This document shows positions 8,613-17,886 of a stretch of 38,316 nt of DNA, piece after piece. The position numbers and the translations under genes are program-made. Numbering within the stretch: the first letter of the stretch is position 1; the number at the start of each line of letters is the position of its first letter. The stretch is from Bradyrhizobium macuxiense (GTDB lineage: Bacteria > Pseudomonadota > Alphaproteobacteria > Rhizobiales > Xanthobacteraceae): the NCBI RefSeq assembly GCF_001542415.1, contig NZ_LNCU01000022.1, positions 54,484 to 92,799 on the forward strand, given 5' to 3'. Under the pieces are notes generated by a model. The model ran no database searches. It was not told the DNA's origin and was given only the letters and a program-made list of their open reading frames with translations.

Positions 8613-9332
8613 TCAATTCATGAACAAGCGCACGTGCGCTCGGGTGTGGACTGCGGCCAGAATTTCCGTCAAAGGCGCAAAGCTCGCCATGTCCGACAGC
8701 CGCTTGGTCGCGGCGATCCCGTACATCTCTTCCGTTCGTCCGGTCAGTTCGTAGAGAATCTGCTGTGTTTCGATGTGGCTGACCTTCATCAGCCGCAAAG
8801 CTGCACTGAGGATCGTCGTCGCAACGCCATACTGATGCACGACGAACGCTTGGTAGGCAGACAAATCCTGCACAGCGAAGTTGATCGCCAATGCGATGGG
8901 ATAACAGCCGGGGGTGACGGATCTCGCAATGCACTCACGCCAGGTGTAGAGCAGCGGCGCACCCACCACCTCGACACCCATTTCGGTGAATTTCCTGCCC
9001 ATGCGAATCGACATTGATCGCGCTTCGTCGGAGAGCTTGCGCGCGTAAACCTGCGCGTCGATTCGCACGAGAGTATCGACGTCGCCGGCAGTTGCCACGC
9101 GATGCGCGGTAATCAGGGCGATGCAGTCACCGCGCGCCGCCTGCTCTACCGCCGAGCGCGCGAAGGCTCTCAGCGTAGCCGCGTCAGTGACGACACCTTC
9201 CTGGACCGCGGATTCCAGTCCCAACGAAAATGAGAACGCACCAATGGGAAACATCGAGTCGCCAAATTGCAGCAACCGCGAGAGTAATGCGGCCGTCCTC
9301 GGCGCGTCGAAGTTGTCATTTCCGGTGGTCAC
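8613..9332 (-). CDS. ureF: Urease accessory protein UreF
   Basis: 239 residues, all-helical UreF family. UreF bridges UreD and UreG and improves the fidelity of nickel loading. Conserved segments include LLQFGDSMFPIGAFSFSLGL near the N-terminus, followed by ESAVQEGV, then a MGRKFTEM stretch and the C-terminal SAALRLMKVSH. The start overlaps the end of ureE by 17 nt in a different frame; a later start is possible but the first ATG gives the family N-terminus. It is part of the compact ureEFGD block. Confidence 0.94.
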   Translation of the reverse strand: MTTGNDNFDAPRTAALLSRLLQFGDSMFPIGAFSFSLGLESAVQEGVVTDAATLRAFARSAVEQAARGDCIALITAHRVATAGDVDTLVRIDAQVYARKLSDEARSMSIRMGRKFTEMGVEVVGAPLLYTWRECIARSVTPGCYPIALAINFAVQDLSAYQAFVVHQYGVATTILSAALRLMKVSHIETQQILYELTGRTEEMYGIAATKRLSDMASFAPLTEILAAVHTRAHVRLFMN

Positions 9333-10008
9333 GTGCGGAATCGGCTGTTACCGGCGACGTTCGTCCGTGTGCGGCGGTTGCCGGATGGGCGTGGACTTGC
9401 GCCGGCGGATGTCCATGGAGGTGTCCCATCCCTGCCTCGCCGTCGGCGTAGCTCTCGTGAGTGTGCGAATGCACCGACCCTTCCGCGCCACCGAAGAGCC
9501 GCCGGGATTCGTGCGGCGCGAGGTAGGGAACGACCTCTCGTCCGGATGCGAATTCGTAGCGAATTCCCTCAAATCGGTGTGTATTCATCACGGAGGCCAT
9601 CACCTTGCGATCGACCGTCAGCGGGACATAGACGAGATTGTTCTTGACCAGCGCCGGCCAATGCTGGTTGCCCATGGCATGGCCCAGCTCAACGCACGTG
9701 CGCATTGCTATTTCGGATGCCAGAGTCCTCAGATCGCCTAGATGCACGATCATTACGTCGCGCAGCTCGATGCGCGCGACGAGCGCCGAGAGCGCCTGTG
9801 CATTCCAAAGCAGAACGTCGCCATCGCAAATGTGCGTATGGCGGTCGAGGGAGACTGCCACCTCTTCGCCTTTGGCGGTGGTCTTGCGGAAGCGGCTCTT
9901 CTGCGCCTCCCACTGATCGATCTCGACCAGGTCTACGTCAGCGCCCGACAGCCGCCCGGCCCATTCGGGGTCGGCGGAATTGCCGAGAACGCTCTCGATT
10001 ATGATCAT
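9316..10008 (-). CDS. ureE: Urease nickel metallochaperone UreE
   Basis: 230 residues. UreE binds and hands nickel to UreG. The N-terminal half (about 1-75) is the peptide-binding domain with SRFRKTTAKGEEVAVSLDRH. The middle domain has the conserved ELGHAMGNQHWP around residue 110, containing the interface histidine. The C-terminal tail of about 55 residues is His-rich (HSHTHE, GHLHGHPPAQVHAHP), a nickel-storage feature seen in many but not all UreE proteins. It begins 9 nt after ureC and overlaps ureF by 17 nt. Confidence 0.95.
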   Translation of the reverse strand: MIIIESVLGNSADPEWAGRLSGADVDLVEIDQWEAQKSRFRKTTAKGEEVAVSLDRHTHICDGDVLLWNAQALSALVARIELRDVMIVHLGDLRTLASEIAMRTCVELGHAMGNQHWPALVKNNLVYVPLTVDRKVMASVMNTHRFEGIRYEFASGREVVPYLAPHESRRLFGGAEGSVHSHTHESYADGEAGMGHLHGHPPAQVHAHPATAAHGRTSPVTADSARDHRK

Positions 10009-10017
10009 GGCCGCTCC

Positions 10018-11739
10018 TCAGCTGAAGAAATACTTCTGGTTCAATGAAACCATGGTCAGGGGTGGAACCGTGGCGTGTTTGCCATCCACCGTCACTGCAA
10101 AGGTTTCCGGACTGACTTCGATCTTCGGCGTCTTGGCATTTCGAACCATGTCCTGCTTTCCGATCTTGCGCACATTCTTCACGGGCATCACCTGGCGGCG
10201 GAGGCCCAGCCGCTCCTTGACGCCCGCAGCATGTGCAGAGCCGGAGACGAACGTGATGCAATTGGCGGCCAACGCATCGCCGTAGGCGCCAAACATGGGC
10301 CGGTAATAGGTAGGTTGCGGCGTCGGCAGCGACGCGTTCGGATCGCCCATCACCGCCCAGCTTATGAAGCCGTTCTTGATTACGATCTTCGGCTTAGCGC
10401 CGAAGAACGCCGGCTCCCACAGCACGAGGTCGGCGATCTTCCCGACTTCGACCGAACCCAGCACGTCCGCAATACCATGTGCGATTGCGGGATTGATCGT
10501 GATCTTGGCGACGTAGCGTAGCACTCGAAAATTATCGTTGCCCGGCACGTCTTCCGGCAGCTTGCCGCGTCCAGTCTTCATGGCATCTGCGGTCTGGATG
10601 CAGCGGAGCCAGCATTCCCCGATACGGCCCATGGCCTGCGAGTCACTCGAGAACATTGAAATGACGCCGAGATCCTGAAGGACGTTTTCCGCAGCGATAG
10701 TTTCGGCGCGGATGCGGCTCTCGGTGAATGCAACATCCGAGGGAATGTCGGGGCTGAGGTGGTGACACACCATGATCATGTCGTACAGCTCCGCCTGCGA
10801 ATTAATGCCGTAGGGGAGCGTGGGGTTGGTCGAGGACGGCAAGACGTTGGGGAGGCCGGCGATCTTGATAATATCGGGCGCGTGGCCGCCGCCGGAACCT
10901 TCAGTATGGAACGAATGCACCGTTCGCCCTTCAAGCGCCGCGATCGAATCGTCGATGAAGCCGGATTCGTTTAGTGTATCGGTATGGATGCAGACCTGGG
11001 TGTCCGTCTCATCGGCGACGGTGAGCGCGGAGCGCAGCACCGCCGGAGTGGTGCCCCAGTCTTCGTGACATTTGACGCCGACCGCACCTGCCTCAATCTG
11101 TTCAACCAGAGCGGCTTTGCCGTGTCCGTGTCCTTTGCCGAGGATGCCGACATTGAGCGGCCAGTTCTCGAATGCTCGCAACATCATGCTGATGTTGCCG
11201 GGGCCCGACGTGACCGTTGTCGCGTTGGATCCGTCCGAAGGGCCGGTCCCGCCACCGATCAGGGTAGTCGTGCCGTTTGAAAGCGCGGCCTCCGCCTGCT
11301 GCGGAGAGATGAAATGAATGTGAGTGTCGATCCCGGCGGCCGTCAGGATGAGATGCGAGCCCGAGATGGCGTCGGTCGCCAGTCCTAGCTCCAGGCCCGG
11401 CGTAACGCGATCCATCGTCTGAGGATTGCCGGACTTTCCGATTGCACAGATGCGTCCATCTTTGATGCCCACGTCCGCTTTTACGATGCCCAGCATCGCG
11501 TCGATCACGGTTACGTTGGTGATCACGAGGTCGGGTGCGCCACCCGCCCGCGTTACCTGATTGTCCATCCCCATGCCCTCGCGCATGCTCTTGCCGCCGC
11601 CGAAGACGATTTCGTCGCCGTAACCGCCGCGCAGATCGCGCTCGATTTCAACGAACAGGCCGGTATCGCCCAAGCGGATCCGATCACCTGTCGTCGGGCC
11701 AAAGAGGCCGACATATTCTTGTCGAGAAATGGTAGCCAT
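10018..11739 (-). CDS. ureC: Urease alpha (catalytic) subunit UreC
   Basis: 573 residues, normal length. Hydrolyses urea to ammonia and carbamate at a dinuclear nickel centre. Ligands align with the Klebsiella enzyme at a constant offset of +6: His140 and His142 (DTHIHF), carbamylated Lys223 (GVKCHEDWG), His252, His278 ([12 protein letters not shown]) and Asp366 (SSDSQAMG). The active-site flap Cys325-His326 is present in MVCHHLSP. All residues for catalysis are therefore retained. GAGGGG precedes the ATG. It lies 41 nt after ureB and 9 nt before ureE. Confidence 0.99.
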   Translation of the reverse strand: MATISRQEYVGLFGPTTGDRIRLGDTGLFVEIERDLRGGYGDEIVFGGGKSMREGMGMDNQVTRAGGAPDLVITNVTVIDAMLGIVKADVGIKDGRICAIGKSGNPQTMDRVTPGLELGLATDAISGSHLILTAAGIDTHIHFISPQQAEAALSNGTTTLIGGGTGPSDGSNATTVTSGPGNISMMLRAFENWPLNVGILGKGHGHGKAALVEQIEAGAVGVKCHEDWGTTPAVLRSALTVADETDTQVCIHTDTLNESGFIDDSIAALEGRTVHSFHTEGSGGGHAPDIIKIAGLPNVLPSSTNPTLPYGINSQAELYDMIMVCHHLSPDIPSDVAFTESRIRAETIAAENVLQDLGVISMFSSDSQAMGRIGECWLRCIQTADAMKTGRGKLPEDVPGNDNFRVLRYVAKITINPAIAHGIADVLGSVEVGKIADLVLWEPAFFGAKPKIVIKNGFISWAVMGDPNASLPTPQPTYYRPMFGAYGDALAANCITFVSGSAHAAGVKERLGLRRQVMPVKNVRKIGKQDMVRNAKTPKIEVSPETFAVTVDGKHATVPPLTMVSLNQKYFFS

Positions 11740-11780
11740 CGCGGCCCCTCATTCAAGAAATCTGCGTATCCAGCCTTGGT

Positions 11781-12218
11781 CTATGAGGAGCGAAAGCCGC
11801 GTTGCGCGGCCAGTGCCACCGCCTTGGATTTCACCGTGGCGGCGTTCCTGTCCGCCGTGGGACCATCGACCAGATTGTTGAAACCGTAGACGGCGCGCTT
11901 GCCGCCATAGGGAACGAGCTGAACCTCGCGCTCGTCGCCGGGCTCGAACCGAGTTGCAGTGGACGACGGGATATTCAAGTGCAGCCCGAACGCTGTGGCG
12001 CGATCAAATTCCAGCGCAGGGTTGACCTCGAAGAAATGGAAGTGCGATCCGACCTGTACGGGCCGGTCCCCGGCATTGCGCACCTTGAGCGTCGTGACCG
12101 GGCGATCGGCATCGAATGTGATCTCTGCCGGGCTGCACACGTAGCCGCCGACCGGCACGTTTGATGTGGCCGGATCGACATCGGCGGCAACCTTGGGGCC
12201 CAGTTTTGGTCCAGCCAT
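11781..12218 (-). CDS. ureB: Urease beta subunit UreB
   Basis: 145 residues including an N-terminal extension ([20 protein letters not shown]) before the usual VPVGGY start. Structural subunit of the urease (ABC)3 trimer. Family hallmarks are [20 protein letters not shown], the [19 protein letters not shown] strand and [10 protein letters not shown] at the C-terminal region. The start at 12218 is fixed by GGAGGAGATCGAC immediately upstream; a longer frame reaching back into ureA is not supported. The gene starts 19 nt after the ureA stop. Confidence 0.96.
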   Translation of the reverse strand: MAGPKLGPKVAADVDPATSNVPVGGYVCSPAEITFDADRPVTTLKVRNAGDRPVQVGSHFHFFEVNPALEFDRATAFGLHLNIPSSTATRFEPGDEREVQLVPYGGKRAVYGFNNLVDGPTADRNAATVKSKAVALAAQRGFRSS

Positions 12219-12237
12219 GTCGATCTCCTCCAGGCAT

Positions 12238-12540
12238 TCACTGAATCGGCGTATGCACCGTGACCAGGCGGCTGCCGTCGCTGAACACGGCCTCAACCTG
12301 CACCATGGGAATGAGATCGGCGACGCCATCCATCACGTCGGCCTTGGTCAGAACGGTACGCGCCTCGTTGGTTACGTCTTCGATCGTCTTGCCGGCACGC
12401 GCGCCATCGAGAGCGGCCGCCGATATCACGGCGACAGCTTCCGGATAGTTGAGCTTGAGGCCCTTGGCTCTTCGTTTCAGCGCCACGTCCGCCAGCATGT
12501 GGACGAGCAGCTTGTCGAACTCTCGCGGGGTCAACTGCAT
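12238..12540 (-). CDS. ureA: Urease gamma subunit UreA
   Basis: 100 residues, the exact usual length. Smallest structural urease subunit. Conserved [20 protein letters not shown] at the N-terminus, [20 protein letters not shown], then [19 protein letters not shown], and the C-terminal VTVHTPI. AAGGA lies just upstream of the ATG. It is the first gene of a nine-gene minus-strand block running to the GntP permease. A NikR-type operator lies about 145-170 bp upstream, nearer to the divergent nickel permease. Confidence 0.97.
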   Translation of the reverse strand: MQLTPREFDKLLVHMLADVALKRRAKGLKLNYPEAVAVISAAALDGARAGKTIEDVTNEARTVLTKADVMDGVADLIPMVQVEAVFSDGSRLVTVHTPIQ

Positions 12541-12672
12541 GGGATCCTTCCGGAGCCAGGGCTCTCAAAGAGCGCAGACACGTTGGAACAGATTTCCGGC
12601 AAGGATCATCCGGTGTTCTACTCAGTTCGATATCGGGAAATACCCAAGAGCCGATCTTGTCGTGCTCAGCTC

Positions 12673-12701
12673 TTGCGTTCGTCAGTATGATGGCCTTTGA
12701 T
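12673..12701 (+). promoter_or_regulatory. Candidate sigma-70 promoter of the nickel permease
   Basis: TTGCGT (12673-12678), a 17-bp spacer and TTTGAT (12696-12701). The -10 match is weak, but position relative to the GTG start at 12725 is suitable. The NikR-type operator overlaps the spacer, -10 and expected start site. Confidence 0.4.
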
Positions 12702-12712
12702 AAACTTCATAC
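12685..12712. promoter_or_regulatory. NikR operator (GTATGA-N16-TCATAC)
   Basis: GTATGA at 12685-12690 and TCATAC at 12707-12712 are perfect inverted half-sites separated by exactly 16 bp. This is the operator bound by nickel-loaded NikR at the E. coli nikA promoter. It lies 12 bp before the nickel permease start codon, overlapping its predicted -10, so nickel-dependent repression of nickel uptake is the expected outcome. No nikR gene is in the window. Confidence 0.88.
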
Positions 12713-12724
12713 CGAGGTACGGCC

Positions 12725-13819
12725 GTGGTGGACTCACTGACGAGGTCGTCTTTGTGGGTTGTCGATCCCAGCACCGCCCTTCTGTTCGGCGGGCTGGTTT
12801 TCGCCAACCTTGCGGCATGGGTCTCGGCGTTTGCCCTGTTCGCCGACCGTCCCGTGATCATGGCCACTGCCCTGCTCGCCTGGGTGTTCGGGCTGCGTCA
12901 CGCGGTCGATGCCGATCATATCGCCGCGATCGATAACGCGGTACGCAAGTTGGTCCAGGCGGGCGGCACGCCGAAATGCGCCGGGCTATACTTCGCGCTC
13001 GGGCATTCCACCGTCGTGGTGATGGCGACGATGCTGCTGTCGGAAACCGCTATCGGTCTTTGGGGCGAGGACAGCCTGGGCAGGCGCATCGGCGGCCTGA
13101 TCGGCACTTCGGTTTCGGCCGCGTTCCTGCTGCTGATCGCACTGATCAATCTTGTGACCTTCATCAGCCTGTGGCGCACCTTCCGTTCCGTACGCTGGCA
13201 GGCGAGCCATCGGATGGAAAACCTCGATGCTGTTGCTAACGGCCCAGGTGTGCTGGCACGCATGCTCAGGCCAGCGTTCCGCGTTGTGACGAAAACTTGG
13301 CATATGTATCCGTTGGGCCTTTTGTTCGGGCTCGGCTTCGACACCGCGACCGCAATCGGCCTGATCAGCATCTCGGCGGCGGAGGCCGTACGCGCCACTT
13401 CGGCCTGGAGCGTCTTGGTGTTTCCCGCACTGTTTGCCGCTGGCATGACCCTCGTCGATACCGCCGACAGCGCGCTGATGGTGAGCGCCTATCGCTGGGC
13501 CTTCGTCGATCCGCTGCGCAAGCTCTGGTACAACCTCACGATCACGGGAGCTTCCGTCGTCACCGCACTGTTCATCGGCGGGGTGGAGGCGCTCGATCTC
13601 CTCGGCAGGCAGTTTGATCTCTCCGGCCACCCGTGGTCAGCGATCGCAAGCCTGAACGACAGCCTTGCTGGTCTAGGCTTTGTCGTGATCGGCTTGTTCG
13701 GGTTCACCTGGCTCGTGTCCGTCGCGCTGTACCACGCGTTTGTTGCAGACCGCATGTCTGCCGTGAGCGGCCCGAACGCGCGCAGTCTTGAGTGTACCAA
13801 CGCTTCCGACATAGCGTGA
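12725..13819 (+). CDS. NiCoT-family nickel (cobalt) permease
   Basis: 364 residues, about eight membrane helices. High-affinity secondary transporter that imports Ni2+ (some relatives also Co2+). The signature RHAVDADHIAAIDN is present (HX4DH, His59 to His65), followed by the second motif LGHSTVVV and the later LGFDTATAIGL motif (family form LGFDTATE). Two GTG codons stand in tandem; GAGGT six bases upstream favours the first. Divergent from the urease operon and under an apparent NikR operator, which argues for nickel as substrate. Close to HoxN/NixA; no symbol is assigned as the subclass cannot be settled. Confidence 0.93.
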   Translation: MVDSLTRSSLWVVDPSTALLFGGLVFANLAAWVSAFALFADRPVIMATALLAWVFGLRHAVDADHIAAIDNAVRKLVQAGGTPKCAGLYFALGHSTVVVMATMLLSETAIGLWGEDSLGRRIGGLIGTSVSAAFLLLIALINLVTFISLWRTFRSVRWQASHRMENLDAVANGPGVLARMLRPAFRVVTKTWHMYPLGLLFGLGFDTATAIGLISISAAEAVRATSAWSVLVFPALFAAGMTLVDTADSALMVSAYRWAFVDPLRKLWYNLTITGASVVTALFIGGVEALDLLGRQFDLSGHPWSAIASLNDSLAGLGFVVIGLFGFTWLVSVALYHAFVADRMSAVSGPNARSLECTNASDIA

Positions 13820-13890
13820 GATTGCCGCAATCACTCGGCATGTACACCGCGGTCGGTTCACGGCAGTCTTGCTTCGCTGACGAAGAGTCG

Positions 13891-14526
13891 TTAGGGCGAA
13901 ACCAACTTCTTGCGTACGGCATAGCGAACCAGCTCGGCGGTGGACGACATCCGGAGCTTGCGCATGGCCGAGGCACGGTGGGTCTCGACAGTCTTCACGC
14001 TCAGCTTCAGGATCGCGCCGATCGACCTGTTGGTGTGCCCTTCCGCGATCAGCTGAACCACGCTCTGCTCGCGCGAGGTCAACAGCATGTCGGCCCGGTT
14101 CTGCTTGTTCGCCCGGTAGTCATGAAGCAGCTTCTCCAGGAGAACGTTGGTGAAGTAGGGCCGTCCGTCGAGCAGGGCCTCGACGGCGGAGATGAGGTGC
14201 TTGCGGGCATCGGACTTGAAGAGGAAGCCGCGGATGCCAGCAAGAACGGCCTCCGTCAGAAGCTCCTCGCTCTCGTGCATCGTCAAGATCAGGACCTCGG
14301 TCCGCACACGCAGTGCCTTGAGGCGACGGCTGACCTCCAGGCCGTTCATGATCGGCATGGAGTAGTCGACGATCATGATGTCGGGTCTGGTCTCCAGTGC
14401 CAGCGCGACGGCCTGCTCTCCGTCGGTCGCTTCTCCGCTCACGATCCAGTTAGAGCGCGTTTCAACGATCGCGCGAAGGCCGGAGCGCACGATTTCATGA
14501 TCATCCGCAATCAAGATGCGTTTCAC
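13891..14526 (-). CDS. NarL/FixJ-type response regulator (copy 1)
   Basis: 211 residues from a GTG start at 14526; the frame stays open upstream, but this start matches the paralog's N-terminus (MKRILIADDHE). The receiver domain (1-120) has acidic DD at 8-9, phospho-acceptor Asp54 (VDYSMP), Thr82 (ILTMHE) and Lys104 (FKSD). The LuxR-type HTH (about 145-205) reads LTSREQSVVQLIAEGHTNRS ... SVKTVETHR. Likely partner of the histidine kinase at 15382-16599, with copy 2 between them. The 165-nt gap after copy 2 leaves room for its own promoter. Confidence 0.92.
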   Translation of the reverse strand: MKRILIADDHEIVRSGLRAIVETRSNWIVSGEATDGEQAVALALETRPDIMIVDYSMPIMNGLEVSRRLKALRVRTEVLILTMHESEELLTEAVLAGIRGFLFKSDARKHLISAVEALLDGRPYFTNVLLEKLLHDYRANKQNRADMLLTSREQSVVQLIAEGHTNRSIGAILKLSVKTVETHRASAMRKLRMSSTAELVRYAVRKKLVSP

Positions 14527-14691
14527 GACGTCGTTCCCGTTTGCCGGCCCCGGCCCTGTCGGGCGGACAACGGCGGTGACCGGCCGCGAAGTCGAATGAT
14601 CATACGGCGCCTGTCGCTGAGGATTATCCAACAAAACCCTGAGATGGCCCGGCGAACGGTACTGACGCCGGGACAACGCCGACGGCACCGT

Positions 14692-15321
14692 TCAAGCCTC
14701 GACCAGGCCCGACCGGACAGCATAGCGGACCAATCCGGCCGTCGAGTTCACCTCCAGCTTGCGCATCGCGGCCGCCCGATGGGCCTCGGTCGTCTTGACG
14801 CTGAGATTGAGGATCGCACTGATCCCCTTGTTGCTGTACCCCTCAGCAACCAGCTTGACCACGAGCTGCTCGCGCGCCGTGAGTTCGTGGTGACGCTCGC
14901 CATCGGCACTGGATCCGCGATCGACGTCGGTCGCGCAACTCTGCGTGCAGAATGGCCTGTGCAGCAAGAGGGACTCGACCGCCGCGAGCAGCAGCCTGTT
15001 CGCATCCGACTTCACCAGGAATGCGCGCGCGCCGGCCTCGAACGCCTGCTGCGCGATTAGACCCGAGTTGTGCACCGTGAAGATCAGAACCTCGGTCTGC
15101 AGCGGGTAATCCCTGATCCGCCGCGCCACCTCCACTCCGGTCATGCGTGGCATCGAGAAGTCGAGGATGGCGACGTGAGGCCGGCTCTCGATCGCGGCCG
15201 CGACCGCTTTGCCGCCATCGGTGGCCTCGGCCACCACCTCCCAATCCGCGCGTTGTTCGATCACCGCGCGCAAGCCCGAGCGTACGGCCTCGTGATCGTC
15301 GGCTATGAGAATTCTCTTCAT
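14692..15321 (-). CDS. NarL/FixJ-type response regulator (copy 2)
   Basis: 209 residues from the ATG at 15321 with GGAG upstream; an in-frame ATG 11 codons earlier is less convincing. Receiver residues DD8-9, Asp54 (LDFSMP), Thr82 (IFTVHN) and Lys104 (VKSD) are all present. The LuxR HTH reads LTAREQLVVKLVAEGYSNKG ... SVKTTEAHR. It differs from copy 1 around the recognition helix and in the linker (Ser/Asp/Gly-rich, two cysteines), so the two may bind different sites. It begins 60 nt after the kinase gene and is probably co-transcribed with it. Confidence 0.93.
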   Translation of the reverse strand: MKRILIADDHEAVRSGLRAVIEQRADWEVVAEATDGGKAVAAAIESRPHVAILDFSMPRMTGVEVARRIRDYPLQTEVLIFTVHNSGLIAQQAFEAGARAFLVKSDANRLLLAAVESLLLHRPFCTQSCATDVDRGSSADGERHHELTAREQLVVKLVAEGYSNKGISAILNLSVKTTEAHRAAAMRKLEVNSTAGLVRYAVRSGLVEA

Positions 15322-15381
15322 AGCGGCACACTCCGAATTCTTCACGGCGGTCAAGCCGCGCGTTCAAGCCTGCCGCGTGGC

Positions 15382-16599
15382 CTAGTGTTCTTTCGCTGAT
15401 TGCGTGCCTCTGCGGGCCTTTACGATATTTGCGGTCCTTCGCCGATTGCGTCTGCTGGCGGTGAGAGCATGCGGGAACACGGCGCACAATATGGTGCCGG
15501 AATGCGGCGCCATTCGATTGGACTGGATATCGAGCGAGCCTCCGATCTCGCGCAGCCGCGCCCGCATCGCGAGAATTCCAACCCCGATCGATACCGCCGA
15601 GCCGCTGCGCCGGCCGGGGTTGGGGGGCAGGCCACGTCCATTGTCGCTGACCGTCAGCCGGAAATGGCCGTCGGTCATGCCAATGGCAATGGCAACCTCC
15701 GTCGCTTTGGCATGACGGAACACGTTTGTCAGGGCTTCCTGGACGACGCGCAGCAGCGTCCGCTTGGTCTCGTAAGGCAGCCGGTCGACGTCCGGCACGA
15801 TGTTGACGGTCACGCGCAAGGATGTACGCGCCGAAAATCCTTGGCTGTATCGCTCGATCGTGGCTTTCAATCCCTCGCCCGCCAGATTCCGCGGATGCAA
15901 GAGATAGGCAAAGGCGCGGATTTCCCGGATCGCCTCATCGATCGACGCATCGATGTCGTCGCAGAGCCGCTGGGCCGAAGCCGCGTCGCCAAGATTGCTC
16001 CGGACGCGCATCAGACCGAGGCTCGCGGCAATCAGATGCTGACAAGTTGAATCGTGAAGATCGGACGCGATCCGTTGCTGGATCCCATCCTGAATGGACG
16101 ACAGGCCGACACTGGTATTGAGCCCGTCGGCGCATCTGGCGGCGTTCCCAAAGGGATCGTTGCGCACATCGCGGTGGCTGCCGATCAATCGGACGACACC
16201 GCCGATGGCGCGATCGACAATCGGCGTCACCGTTGTTTCCATCGTCCGGGGCGAACCGCCAAGCGTGAGACGCTGTCGGACCCTGACCTCCGTTCCTTCT
16301 GCAAGGCCGGCTCGGAGCGCCTTGCAGACGGATCTGGCGTCGTCCCCGCTCATGCAATCATAGATGTCCGCGTCGCGGACGTCTTCCGATGACACGCCGA
16401 GCTGAGACTCGAATGCTGGGTTGATTCCCTCGTAGGTGAAATGTCCGCGGAAGGATGGGCGCACGGCGAAGAGAAGATCTGCCGAACACATCCAATAGAG
16501 TCCGTCGATCGGTCCTTGCGAACCGATTCGCAGCCAGTTCCCGAGACTGGTTCGATCGGACACGCTGGCGGGAACGCCATGTGGCTTCACGGTACGCAA
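15382..16599 (-). CDS. PAS-domain histidine kinase of the NarX/DesK (HisKA_3) class
   Basis: 405 residues if the TTG at 16599 is used; a GTG at 16590 is the alternative. Residues about 30-145 form a PAS-like sensor region (FTYEGINPAFESQLGVS ... LIGSHRDV). The HisKA_3 dimerisation helix has the H-box SDLHDSTCQHLIAASL with His182. The ATPase domain (about 280-385) has VVQEALTNVFRHAKA and DNGRGLPP plus a GVGILAMRARLREIGG segment. No membrane helix is seen, so it is probably cytoplasmic. Two response regulators follow on the same strand. The signal is unknown; neighbouring urease and nickel genes are a hint only. Confidence 0.92.
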   Translation of the reverse strand: MRTVKPHGVPASVSDRTSLGNWLRIGSQGPIDGLYWMCSADLLFAVRPSFRGHFTYEGINPAFESQLGVSSEDVRDADIYDCMSGDDARSVCKALRAGLAEGTEVRVRQRLTLGGSPRTMETTVTPIVDRAIGGVVRLIGSHRDVRNDPFGNAARCADGLNTSVGLSSIQDGIQQRIASDLHDSTCQHLIAASLGLMRVRSNLGDAASAQRLCDDIDASIDEAIREIRAFAYLLHPRNLAGEGLKATIERYSQGFSARTSLRVTVNIVPDVDRLPYETKRTLLRVVQEALTNVFRHAKATEVAIAIGMTDGHFRLTVSDNGRGLPPNPGRRSGSAVSIGVGILAMRARLREIGGSLDIQSNRMAPHSGTILCAVFPHALTASRRNRRRTANIVKARRGTQSAKEH

Positions 16600-16916
16600 C
16601 TCGCTCTATTCCTGCGGCTCCCCGACATCTTGAAGACATCGAGGGTCTCCCTCCCCGCCGGCATCCACCACCGGATCGGAAGACGCGCCCTTAGGCAAAT
16701 CAACAATACACCTCGCGCGACGCCCACACCATAAAGTGGCACGGTCGCGGGAATGAAATCTCGAATTCGTGAGGTGCGCTCCGCGCAACGCCATGTGCAG
16801 TTTGTGCCACGCCAGCGACGCTCAAATCCGATGCAACTGTGACTAAAAGTCAGAATGCGGATTTCCCGAGGGACCAGCCGGCGTAATCGGCGGCCTGACC
16901 CGGTGCACCTCTCGGC
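16600..16916. other. Intergenic stretch without a supported gene
   Basis: 317 bases upstream of the histidine kinase and downstream of the BI-1 gene remnant. No coding frame with a start and ribosome site is convincing. A small TGACT-AAA-AGTCA dyad at about 16841-16853 is the only structure noticed. It presumably holds the promoter of the kinase unit. Confidence 0.5.
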
Positions 16917-17626
16917 TCAACGGCGGCCGCCCGCAAGACGCAGCAGCATCATGAACAGGTTGAGAAAATTGAGGTAGAGCGACAGCGCGGCAAGGATCGA
17001 CTTGCGGCCTGCGGAGGTATGGTCATCCGCGACGTCGTACATCGCCTTGATCCGCTGCGTATCGTAAGCCGTGAGCCCCGCAAACACGCCGACGCCGACA
17101 ATCGAGATCAGCCAGTCAAGTCCGGTCGACGATAGGAACAGTTCACAAGGCTTGCAATGATAATTCCGACCAGGCCCATGAGCAGGAAGGTGCCCAATCC
17201 CGAGAGATCACGCCGGGTCGTGTAACCGAGGATGCTGAGCGCTCCGAAACTCGCGGCCGCGATGAAGAATACGCGCGTGATCGACGAGCTGGTATAAATA
17301 TGCAGCAATATCGAGAGCGATATGCCGACCAGGGCTGCATAGACGAAGAATACGAGCCGGGCCGTCGACACCGACAGCGTGTTGATACGCGAGCCGATAA
17401 AGAACACCAGCGCGAGCGGCGCCAGGATGAAGACCCACATCAGCGAGCTCTGCAACAGTGCAGGACCTATGACCTGATAGGTCGCCCAGGCGACGACAGC
17501 GGTCAAGCCGACGCCTGCCGCCATGTAGGCGTAGATCCGCAGCATGTAGTCGCGCAGTCCGGCGTCCATCGCGATCTCGCCGCCGGCGCGATCCGCTGCC
17601 GTCAGGTTGTGATCGTAATTCGACAT
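16917..17626 (-). pseudogene. BI-1/YccA-family membrane protein, frameshifted near its 3' end
   Basis: Starts at the ATG at 17626 (GGGGAGG upstream) and reads as a Bax-inhibitor-1 family protein: N-terminal LRDYMLRIYAYMAAGVGLTA, then six or seven membrane helices. At about 17141 one base is missing. The direct frame leaves the family after IIASLVN and stops at 17108. Moving one frame restores LFLSSTGLDWLISIVGV ... FAGLTAYDTQRIKAMY ... LNFLNLFMMLLRLAGGRR to a stop at 16917, the normal C-terminus. With one base restored the protein would be 236 residues. It could be a real recent frameshift or a sequencing error; the rest is undamaged. Confidence 0.85.
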
Positions 17627-17886
17627 CGCTTGCCTCCCCTGGAGCTCGCCGATGGGGCCCACGTTAGGCTTCCAGCCTGCGGAGCGACATCGGATAATCA
17701 CCCGAAGACGCTCGACAAAAACCCTCCGCTTCCAATGTATCCTCTGTAGCCAGCGATCGGCCGCGCCGTCACGCGCATTACCGATCCACATGCAGGAAAC
17801 TTGCTTCGGCGCGGTAAGCCCTTTGGAGAAGACGCTCTACACCTCTGTCACTGGAGGCCGGCCGCAGTCTGGCCTAATCTGGGGCA

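Noticed and set aside
12697..12936. Plus-strand frame MINFIPRYGRGG... starting inside the NikR operator
   Set aside because: Out of frame with the NiCoT gene, overlaps it entirely, and lacks a ribosome site.
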